A stretch of DNA of 64,000 nt, taken from contig NZ_FNOG01000001.1 of NCBI RefSeq assembly GCF_900106525.1, forward strand, positions 300,392-364,391, given 5' to 3'. The position numbers and the translations under genes were made by a program. This document shows, one piece after another, positions 46,322-53,414 of this stretch (the first letter of the stretch is position 1; each line of letters begins with the position of its first letter). The notes below the pieces were generated by a model. That model saw only the letters and a list, made by a program, of their open reading frames with translations, ran no database searches and was not told the origin of the DNA. This DNA comes from Lysobacter enzymogenes. GTDB taxonomy: Bacteria; Pseudomonadota; Gammaproteobacteria; Xanthomonadales; Xanthomonadaceae.

Positions 46322-46456
46322 ATGGACCGCATCCTTAAGCTGCAAGAACTGCCGACCTACAGCGACCAGCAGCAGCCGGGCGACAGCACCGCGACCTCGG
46401 GGTCGACCTCGAGCTGCAACGCTTGCGTTTGCGAGACGATTCCGACCGCGGTGTAA
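46322..46456 (+). CDS. lanA: Class III lanthipeptide precursor (LanA)
   Basis: The gene encodes 44 residues and has a good AAGGAG site (46310-46315) six bases before ATG. The leader contains ILKLQEL at residues 4-10, matching the I-L-x-L-Q helix that class III synthetases recognise (as in labyrinthopeptin and SapB leaders). The likely core is residues 22-44, with eight Ser/Thr between 22 and 31 followed by Cys32, Cys35 and Cys37 (CNACVC) and the tail ETIPTAV. Overlapping Ser/Thr-x2-Ser/Thr motifs (26/29, 28/31) precede the cysteines, as needed for labionin or lanthionine rings. The LanKC gene begins 181 bp downstream. The exact cleavage site is unknown. Confidence 0.85.
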   Translation: MDRILKLQELPTYSDQQQPGDSTATSGSTSSCNACVCETIPTAV

Positions 46457-46476
46457 GCCGGCCGTTCGGTTATCGC

Positions 46477-46518
46477 CTGCCACGGCAGGTCGAGAGGGAG
46501 CGCGCGCTCCCTCTCTTT
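46477..46518 (+). terminator. Tandem hairpins between lanA and lanKC (partial terminator)
   Basis: CCTGCC/GGCAGG (46477-46490) is followed by a perfect 24-nt palindrome GAGAGGGAGCGC/GCGCTCCCTCTC (46492-46515) and TTT. A leaky terminator here would give more precursor than enzyme mRNA, as is usual in lanthipeptide operons. Confidence 0.55.
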
Positions 46519-46637
46519 CCCCGGGGCGCGCGCGTGTCCGCGGCGCGGGCCGCGCCGCCGTGCAGGGATAAGCGGCGGGGAATCACCATAGATGTTCCAA
46601 CGCAAGACGTAGCCACGACATCGGCAGGGAGAGGGAC

Positions 46638-49367
46638 ATGGCGGAGATGCTGGTCAGGGACAAGGTGCTGTACTCGCTGGTCAGGGGCGACTACTACGAG
46701 CCCGTATCGCGCTATCGGCCGACGCGCGAGCACTTCTACGATCCGGTGCGGAGCCTGTTGCCCGAAGAGTGGGACATCCAGCAGCACAACGTGTGGTATG
46801 GCTGCACCTACAAAGGCGCGCAGATTCCCGCGCAGGGCTGGAAGATCCATCTGTCCGCCACGCCCGCGCACGCGCCGGCGATCCTGATGACGGTGGTGCG
46901 CCTGCTGGCGCCGCAGAAAGTGACCTTCAAGTTCCTGACCGACCGCACCATGCTGTGGTTGTCGAACGGCAAGGGCTGGAGCCGCGGCGCGTCGGGCAAG
47001 TTCATTACCGTCTATCCCACCGACACCGACCATTGCGCCCAGCTGCTGGAATCGCTGTACGAGGCGACTATCGGCTACTGGGGGCCGTACATCCTGTCCG
47101 ACCGTCGCTATCGCGACAACCGCATCCTGCATTACCGCTATGGCGGCCTGTTGCCGGTCAAGCGCCTGGACGTGAGCGGAACATCCGTCCATGTGATCCA
47201 GGACAAGGACGGCCGCTACATCGACGACGAGCGCACGCCGTTCTTCCATCTGCCGCCTGAGGTCGAGGATCCGTTCCTCAAGCACAGCACTGCGGCTGTG
47301 GACGACGCCGAGCCGGGTACGCTCAAGAACGGCCGCTACGAGATCGAGGCCGCGCTGGCGGTCAGCAATTCCGGTGGCGTGTACCTCGCGCTGGACCGGC
47401 ACGAGGGTCGCAAGGTCGTCATCAAGGAGGGAAGGCCCTACACCAACGTGTCGGTGCGCGGGCTCGACGCGGTGCAGCTGATAAAGAAGGAACACCGGCT
47501 GCTGCGCCTGGTCGAGGATCTGGACATCTCCGCCAGGCCGCTGGATTTCTTCATCGACTGGGAACACGCCTACCTGGTCGAAAGCTATCTGGAGGGCGGC
47601 AACACCCTGCGCAACTACTTCGCCAACATCAGCCTGACCATGCGCACGCGCGCCGGCCCCGACGAGAGCCGCGAGTACTACCGTCTCTACCGCACGTTGT
47701 TCACCCAGTTGGCGACCATGCTCAAGTCGCTGCACGAGCGCAACATCGTGTTCAGCGACCTGTCCATGACCAACGTGCTGGTGATCGAACGCGAAGGCGG
47801 CGACCCGGAGCTCAAGCTGATCGACTTCGAGGGCGCCTACGAGGAAGGCATCGACCTGCCCACGCATTTGATGACGCCGGGCTTCTCGCCGCAGGAGGCG
47901 ATGGACCGCGGCATGGCCACGCGCCAGGACGATTACTACGCCTTGGGCAGTTTGATGATGGTCGGCCTGTTCCCGATGAACCCGTTGCTGGTGCTCGATC
48001 GCGACGCTCACGAGCGCTATCTCGAAGCGTTTCAGCGCGACTTCGATTTCCCCCCGCACCTGGCCGACCTGATCCGCCGCCTGTTGGGTCGCGATACGGA
48101 CAAGCGGCCGGACATCGACGAAATCTTGAGCATCCTGTCGATCGACCACGAGCCGCGCGCCCCGCACGTCGGCACCCACGAGATAGACGCCGCCGACCTC
48201 GAAGACACCATCGCGCGGGTGCTGGAGCATTGCGACGCCGCCGCCGACTTCGAACGTCGCGACCGGCTGTTCCCGGCCGACCCGACCGTGTTCGAGACCA
48301 ATCCGCTGAGCCTGGGCCACGGCGCCTGCGGCGTGGCCTATGCCATGCACCGCATCCGCGGGCATGTCGATCCGCGCGTGCTGGAGTGGATCCGCTCGCA
48401 CCCGGTCGACGGCAACAACTATGCCCCGGGGCTCTACGTCGGCCTGTCCGGCATCGCTTGGTCGATGCTGGACATGGGGCTGCGCGAGGAAGCCGTGGCG
48501 ATGCTGGGCCACGCCAAGGACCACCGGTTGCTGTGGAGCTCGCCGAACCTGTTCCACGGCGCTGCCGGCTGGGGCATGGCCCAATTGCGTTTCTTCCTCG
48601 CCACCGGCGACGGCGCCTATCTGGAAGAAGCCCGCAAGGCCGGCCGCTTCCTGGTTGAGAGCCGCGAGGTCGAGCCGGAGCTGCACGACGGCTGCTTCTG
48701 GAGCTCGCCCGAAGGTATTTCCGCCAGCCTTGGGCACGGCACCGCCGGCGTCGCCCTGTTCCTGCTGTATCTGCACCTGGCCACCGGCGACGACGCGTAT
48801 CTGGCGGTCGGACGGCAGGGGCTTAACTGGATCCTGGACAAGGCTGTGCGCCGGCATGAGGAGGGCGGCATGTCCTGGATCGCGCGCGATCGCACGCCCA
48901 GCCTGATGCCGTACTGGCGTTGGGGCAGCTCGGGCATCGGGCGGACCTTCCTGCGCTACTGGCACGTCACCGGCGATGCGAGCTATGCCGAGGCGGTAGC
49001 CGACATCCATGTCGACTGCGACCGTAAGTACGCGATCTTCCCGGGCTACTTCCTCGGCCTGGCCGGCATCGTCGACATGTACCTGGATCTGGCGCGCTTC
49101 CCGCAGTGGGAAGACCGGGCCATGGCCAGCGCGCGCAAGCTGCTGGCCGGCTGCATGCTGTTTCCGGTGCGGCGCGGCAATGCGCTGGCGTTTCCCGGCG
49201 AGTCGCTCAACCGCATCAGCTGCGACTATGGCACCGGCGGCGCCGGCGTGGCCCTGATGATGCATCGCTACCGCACGCGCGGCGGCGCGTCGTTCATGCT
49301 CGACGAACTGCTTCCGGATTGGTCCGTACAGGATCGGCCGGAATCGCTGAAGGCGGCGCTCGGATGA
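46638..49367 (+). CDS. lanKC: Class III lanthionine synthetase (LanKC)
   Basis: The protein has 909 residues, the normal LanKC length. The N-terminal phosphothreonine/serine lyase region (residues 1-205) has EEWDIQQHNVWYG, GWKIHLSATPAHAP and SRGASGKFITVYP. The kinase domain (about 230-500) has Lys263 (VIKEG), Asp374 in VFSDLSMTNVLV and LIDFEG at 394-399. The LanC-like cyclase (about 520-890) has LGHGACGVAYAM, NLFHGAAGWG, LGHGTAGVALF and WRWGSSGIGRTF. The Cys and Cys-His zinc ligands of class I/II/IV cyclases are replaced (Trp-Gly, Leu-Ala-Gly), which defines class III. The enzyme phosphorylates, dehydrates and cyclises Ser/Thr/Cys of LanA. Confidence 0.93.
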   Translation: MAEMLVRDKVLYSLVRGDYYEPVSRYRPTREHFYDPVRSLLPEEWDIQQHNVWYGCTYKGAQIPAQGWKIHLSATPAHAPAILMTVVRLLAPQKVTFKFLTDRTMLWLSNGKGWSRGASGKFITVYPTDTDHCAQLLESLYEATIGYWGPYILSDRRYRDNRILHYRYGGLLPVKRLDVSGTSVHVIQDKDGRYIDDERTPFFHLPPEVEDPFLKHSTAAVDDAEPGTLKNGRYEIEAALAVSNSGGVYLALDRHEGRKVVIKEGRPYTNVSVRGLDAVQLIKKEHRLLRLVEDLDISARPLDFFIDWEHAYLVESYLEGGNTLRNYFANISLTMRTRAGPDESREYYRLYRTLFTQLATMLKSLHERNIVFSDLSMTNVLVIEREGGDPELKLIDFEGAYEEGIDLPTHLMTPGFSPQEAMDRGMATRQDDYYALGSLMMVGLFPMNPLLVLDRDAHERYLEAFQRDFDFPPHLADLIRRLLGRDTDKRPDIDEILSILSIDHEPRAPHVGTHEIDAADLEDTIARVLEHCDAAADFERRDRLFPADPTVFETNPLSLGHGACGVAYAMHRIRGHVDPRVLEWIRSHPVDGNNYAPGLYVGLSGIAWSMLDMGLREEAVAMLGHAKDHRLLWSSPNLFHGAAGWGMAQLRFFLATGDGAYLEEARKAGRFLVESREVEPELHDGCFWSSPEGISASLGHGTAGVALFLLYLHLATGDDAYLAVGRQGLNWILDKAVRRHEEGGMSWIARDRTPSLMPYWRWGSSGIGRTFLRYWHVTGDASYAEAVADIHVDCDRKYAIFPGYFLGLAGIVDMYLDLARFPQWEDRAMASARKLLAGCMLFPVRRGNALAFPGESLNRISCDYGTGGAGVALMMHRYRTRGGASFMLDELLPDWSVQDRPESLKAALG

Positions 49368-49440
49368 GCGCCTGCCACGGCTCGCGAAGGCTTCGGCGCT
49401 TTCCGCGGCGTCGGCGCGCGGCGGGATGGCGCGCCGCGCG

Positions 49441-51258
49441 ATGAACGAGAGCGCGCACCCGAACGCTAGCGCCGAAGGCGGCGTGCAGTTGGGCCGCATC
49501 GTTGCGCTCAGCCGACCGCACGTCCGCGGGATCCTGTACTGCCTCGCGTTGATCATGGCCGCCACCGCGATCCAGCTGCTGATGCCGATGGGCATCCAGC
49601 AGTTGTTCGACCGCGCCCTGGTCGGCCGCGAGATCGGCACGATCCACCTGCTGGCGTTGGGGCTGCTGGGGATCCTGATCGTGCGTTCGGTGCTCAGCTA
49701 CGCCGGCCAGTTCCGCCTGCAGGCCATCGGCGACATCATCATCGCCGACCTGCGCGGACGCCTGTTCGAGCACCTGCATACGCTCGGGCTCGACTACCAC
49801 CACCGCCAGCGCATCGGCGACCTGCTGTCGCGGCTCAGCAACGATGTGGGCTCGGTGCGCCACATCGTCGCCAACCTGCCGGTGTTCGTGGCCATCAACT
49901 GCTTCCAGTGCATCGGCGCCACGGCAGTGATGCTGTCGATGAACTGGCGGCTGGGCCTGGTGGTGATGACGATGGCGCCGATGGCGACGGTGCTGAGCCG
50001 GATCTACGGCCCGATATTCGAGCGCCTGTCGACGCGGATCCAGGACGAGCTGGCGCGCTCGACCACCATCGCCCAGGAATCGCTCAGCGGGATCGAGGTG
50101 GTCAGCACCTATGCGCGGGCGCCGTACGAAGCGCAGCGCTACCGCGGGGGTGTGCAGCGCTACCTGGAGGTGGTGCTGACGATGCGCCGTACCGATGCGC
50201 TCTACAGCGCCCTGACCGTGTTCGTGACCACCTTCGCCACCATCGTGGTGTTCTGGTACGGAGGCCTGCAGGTCGTCGCGGGCGCACTCAGCGCCGGCAG
50301 CCTGGTGGCGTTCCTGCTGTACTCGCTGAACATCACCCAGAGCGTCGCCTCGCTGTCGCAGCATTACTCCGCGCTCAAGCAGGCGGCCGGCGCCTCGCGG
50401 CGAGTGTTCGAGCTGCTGGACGTGCGGCCGGACATCAACGAACGGCCCGGAGCGATCGCGCTGGCCTGCGAACGCGCCACGGTGCGCTTCGTCGGGGTGG
50501 GTTTCGCCTATCGGCCGGACGCGCCGGTGCTGACGGACATCCACCTGGAGGCGCGGCCCGGCGAGACCGTCGCTCTGGTCGGCCACAGCGGCGCGGGCAA
50601 GTCGACTTTGGTCAAGCTGATCCCGCGTCTGTACGAGGTGGGCACCGGCTCGATCGAGATCGACGGGCGGGACATTCGCGACTACACGGTGGAATCGTTG
50701 CGCCAGGCGATATCGGTGGTGTCGCAGGACGTGTTCCTGTTCGGCGCGAGCGTACGCGACAACATCCGCTACGGCCGGCTGGACGCCAGCGACGAAGAGG
50801 TGGAAGCCGCGGCGCGCGCGGCCAATGCGCACGAGTTCATCGTGCGGATGAGCGCCGGCTACGACACCCAGGTCGGCGAACGCGGCCTTCAGCTCAGCGG
50901 CGGACAGCGCCAGCGCCTGTCGATCGCCCGCGCCCTGCTCAAGGACGCGCCGATCCTGCTGCTCGATGAGGCGACCTCGGCGATCGACAACGAATCCGAG
51001 GCGCTGATCCAGTCGGCGATCGACCGGCTCAAAGCGCGGCGCACGACCTTCGTTATCGCCCACCGTCTGGCGACGGTGCGCAATGCCCATCAGATCCTGG
51101 TCATGGCGGGCGGGCGGATCGTACAGCGCCCGGGCTACGAGGAATTCCTCGCCCGCAGCGCCGGCCAAGCGCCGCAAGCGCAACATCCGGGCGCGGTGTA
51201 CCTGGCGGGCGAGGCCGGCGCGAACGCCGAGCCCGCGTTCGTGGAGCGCGGCGCATGA
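49441..51258 (+). CDS. ABC exporter (fused permease-ATPase) of the lanthipeptide cluster
   Basis: The protein has 605 residues from the ATG at 49441. An in-frame ATG lies 15 bp earlier. Six membrane spans (residues 25-330) are followed by the ATPase with Walker A (VGHSGAGKST), signature (LSGGQRQRLSIARALL) and Walker B (ILLLDEATSAID), then VIAHRLATVRNA. There is no C39 peptidase domain, so it does not cleave the leader. It is the likely exporter of the lanthipeptide. It starts 73 bp after LanKC and is followed by the adaptor gene. Confidence 0.9.
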   Translation: MNESAHPNASAEGGVQLGRIVALSRPHVRGILYCLALIMAATAIQLLMPMGIQQLFDRALVGREIGTIHLLALGLLGILIVRSVLSYAGQFRLQAIGDIIIADLRGRLFEHLHTLGLDYHHRQRIGDLLSRLSNDVGSVRHIVANLPVFVAINCFQCIGATAVMLSMNWRLGLVVMTMAPMATVLSRIYGPIFERLSTRIQDELARSTTIAQESLSGIEVVSTYARAPYEAQRYRGGVQRYLEVVLTMRRTDALYSALTVFVTTFATIVVFWYGGLQVVAGALSAGSLVAFLLYSLNITQSVASLSQHYSALKQAAGASRRVFELLDVRPDINERPGAIALACERATVRFVGVGFAYRPDAPVLTDIHLEARPGETVALVGHSGAGKSTLVKLIPRLYEVGTGSIEIDGRDIRDYTVESLRQAISVVSQDVFLFGASVRDNIRYGRLDASDEEVEAAARAANAHEFIVRMSAGYDTQVGERGLQLSGGQRQRLSIARALLKDAPILLLDEATSAIDNESEALIQSAIDRLKARRTTFVIAHRLATVRNAHQILVMAGGRIVQRPGYEEFLARSAGQAPQAQHPGAVYLAGEAGANAEPAFVERGA

Positions 51259-51352
51259 GCCGGCGGGCCGATTCGGCCGCGTGCGCCGACGGCGTGCGTG
51301 TCCGCGCCCGCGCGCTTCGCCGCAGCGCGCGGACGCCACCAGGAGCGCGCGC

Positions 51353-52621
51353 ATGAACGCCTCGCCGATGGACGTGGTCAAGAAAAAAAACCGCATCGAG
51401 CTGTTTTCGCGGCGCGGGATCGTTTCGGCCGCAGCGGTGGTCGTGCTGGCGGTAGCGGCGTTCGCGATCATGGGCCTGGACGAAGCCATGCCCAGCGCAT
51501 CGCGTTCGGAGTTGTGGATCGACGAAGTCCAGCGTGGCGACATGGTCCAGGAGATCCGCGCCACCGGTACCCTGGTGCCCAAACAGGTGCGCTGGCTGGC
51601 GGCCGGCGGCGAGGGCGCGGTGCAGGAAGTCCTGGTCCAGCCCGGCGCGCGGGTGAGCGCCGACACGGTCATCCTCCGGCTCGGCAATCCGATGGCGCTG
51701 GCCACGCTGGAGAAGGCGCGCGCCGCGCTGGCCGGCGCCGATGCTGCCATCGCGGCCAAGCACACCGAGCTCGACGCGCAGCGCCTGGACCAGGAGGCGG
51801 TGCTGATCAAGGCCCAATCGCAGCTCAAGATCAGCGCGGCCAAGACCGATGCGCTGCGCCGGGCTTTGGCCGCCGGCGTGATCTCCAAGCTGGAGTTGAT
51901 GCAGAGCGAGGTCGGCATGGCCCAGGACCAGAGCATGGTCGCGATCGAGAAGCAGCGGGTGAGCGCGGCGCGCAGCAACTTCGTCGCGCAGATGCAGGCC
52001 GAGCGCGCGCGCCGCGACGAACTGGCCAGCGCGCTGCGCCTGGCCGAGCAGAGCGTCGCCGAGCTGCAGGTGCGCGCCGGCATCGACGGCATCCTGCAGC
52101 AGGTCAGCGTCGAGCCCGGCCAGCAGGTGGCGATCGGCGCGAGTCTGGCGCGGGTGGCGCGGCAGGACGAGCTGATCGCACGCCTGCTGGTACCGGAGGT
52201 GCTGGCCAAGGATCTGGTACTGGATCTTCCGGTGCGGGTCGATACCCGCAACGGCGTGGCCGAGGGCCGCATCGGCCGCATCGACCCGGCCGTGCGCGAG
52301 GGCCGGGTCACGGTCGACATCGATTTTCCGCAGCCGCTGCCGGCCGGCGCGCGGCCGGACCTGTCGGTGGACGGCAGCATCGTGCTGGCCCGCCTGCGCG
52401 ATGTGGTCAGCGTCGGCCGCGCCTCGTCGGCGATGCCCGGCGGCGCTTCGACGTTGTTCGTGTTGCGCGACGGCGGCGAGATCGCGCAGCGCACGCGCGT
52501 GGTCTACGGACGCACCTCCAGCGACCGCATCGAGGTCAAGTCCGGGCTGCGCCCGGGCGACCGCGTAGTCCTGTCCGACACCGCGCAATGGAGCAAATAC
52601 CCGGCGCTGCGCGTGCGCTGA
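51353..52621 (+). CDS. Periplasmic adaptor (HlyD/MacA-like) of the lanthipeptide cluster
   Basis: The protein has 422 residues from the ATG at 51353, with a CAGGAG site. A short cytoplasmic tail (KKKNRIELFSRRG) precedes one membrane span (IVSAAAVVVLAVAAFAIMG). The lipoyl half-motif (WLAAGGEGAVQEVLVQPGARVSADTVILRLG), a coiled coil (about residues 120-235), a second lipoyl half (ELQVRAGIDGILQQVSVEPGQQVAIGASL) and a beta-barrel domain follow. It should connect the inner-membrane transporter to a TolC-type channel, a need specific to Gram-negative hosts. An A8 run (51384-51391) lies near the start. Confidence 0.88.
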   Translation: MNASPMDVVKKKNRIELFSRRGIVSAAAVVVLAVAAFAIMGLDEAMPSASRSELWIDEVQRGDMVQEIRATGTLVPKQVRWLAAGGEGAVQEVLVQPGARVSADTVILRLGNPMALATLEKARAALAGADAAIAAKHTELDAQRLDQEAVLIKAQSQLKISAAKTDALRRALAAGVISKLELMQSEVGMAQDQSMVAIEKQRVSAARSNFVAQMQAERARRDELASALRLAEQSVAELQVRAGIDGILQQVSVEPGQQVAIGASLARVARQDELIARLLVPEVLAKDLVLDLPVRVDTRNGVAEGRIGRIDPAVREGRVTVDIDFPQPLPAGARPDLSVDGSIVLARLRDVVSVGRASSAMPGGASTLFVLRDGGEIAQRTRVVYGRTSSDRIEVKSGLRPGDRVVLSDTAQWSKYPALRVR

Positions 52622-52658
52622 GCGGCGCGGCGATCTTCAATCCAAGGACGCAACGGCG

Positions 52659-53414
52659 ATGAATCTGCAAACCGGTATTTTGCCCCTGGACGTGACCGCG
52701 TCCGCCGCGCTGGAACGGCCGCTGATCCGCCTGCGCGGCCTGGGCAAGGTGTTCGATGCCGAGGAAGTGGAAACCCACGCCCTGGCAGAGGTCTCGCTGG
52801 ACATCCATGCCGGGGAATTCGTCGCCATCACCGGACCGTCGGGCTGCGGCAAATCCACCTTGCTGTCGATCATGGGCCTGCTGGACGCGCCGAGCTCGGG
52901 CGAATACTGGCTCGACGGGACATCGGTCGCCGGCCTGCGCGCGGCCGAGCGCACCCGCCTGCGCAACCGCTCGGTCGGCTTCATCTTCCAGGCGTTCAAT
53001 CTGATCGCCGACCTCAGCGTCGGGGAGAACGTCGAACTGCCGCTGACCTACCGCGACGACATCGGCAAGGCCGAGCGCCAGCGCCGGGTCGAGGAAGCGC
53101 TGGAGCGCGTCGACATGGCGCACCGCCGCCGTCACTACCCGGGGCAACTGTCCGGCGGACAACAGCAGCGCGTCTCGGTAGCGCGCGCGCTGGTCACCCG
53201 GCCGGCGATCCTGCTCGCCGACGAGCCGACCGGCAATCTCGACCGACACAACGGCGAGTTGGTCATGCGCTTGCTGGAAAGCCTGCACGAAAGCGGATCG
53301 AGCCTGTGCATGGTCAGCCACGATCCGGCCTTCGCCGCGCGCGCCCAGCGGATCGTGCCCATGCTCGACGGCCGCATCGACGCCGGCGCGGCGCAATCCG
53401 CGCAGCTGCGATGA
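52659..53414 (+). CDS. MacB-type ABC transporter ATPase of the lanthipeptide cluster
   Basis: The protein has 251 residues with an AAGGA site nine bases before ATG. Walker A (GPSGCGKST), Q-loop (VGFIFQAFNLIADLSVGENVELPL), signature ([15 protein letters not shown]), Walker B (ILLADEPTGNLD) and the H-loop VSHD are complete. It belongs to the MacB/LolD subfamily and works with the permease encoded next, whose gene starts inside its stop codon. The pair is likely to provide self-protection or a second export step. Confidence 0.92.
   Translation: MNLQTGILPLDVTASAALERPLIRLRGLGKVFDAEEVETHALAEVSLDIHAGEFVAITGPSGCGKSTLLSIMGLLDAPSSGEYWLDGTSVAGLRAAERTRLRNRSVGFIFQAFNLIADLSVGENVELPLTYRDDIGKAERQRRVEEALERVDMAHRRRHYPGQLSGGQQQRVSVARALVTRPAILLADEPTGNLDRHNGELVMRLLESLHESGSSLCMVSHDPAFAARAQRIVPMLDGRIDAGAAQSAQLR

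Noticed and set aside
46470..49640. A 1056-codon open frame on the minus strand opposite lanKC
   Set aside because: It is antisense to a gene with three recognisable domains, and its composition is that of a GC-rich shadow frame.
51384..51391. A8 run near the start of the adaptor gene as a frameshift site
   Set aside because: It encodes a normal basic cytoplasmic tail, and no useful alternative frame follows it.
49294..52494. A 1066-codon open frame on the minus strand opposite the ABC exporter and adaptor genes
   Set aside because: Low-complexity Ser/Arg/Ala composition and full overlap with two well-supported genes on the other strand.
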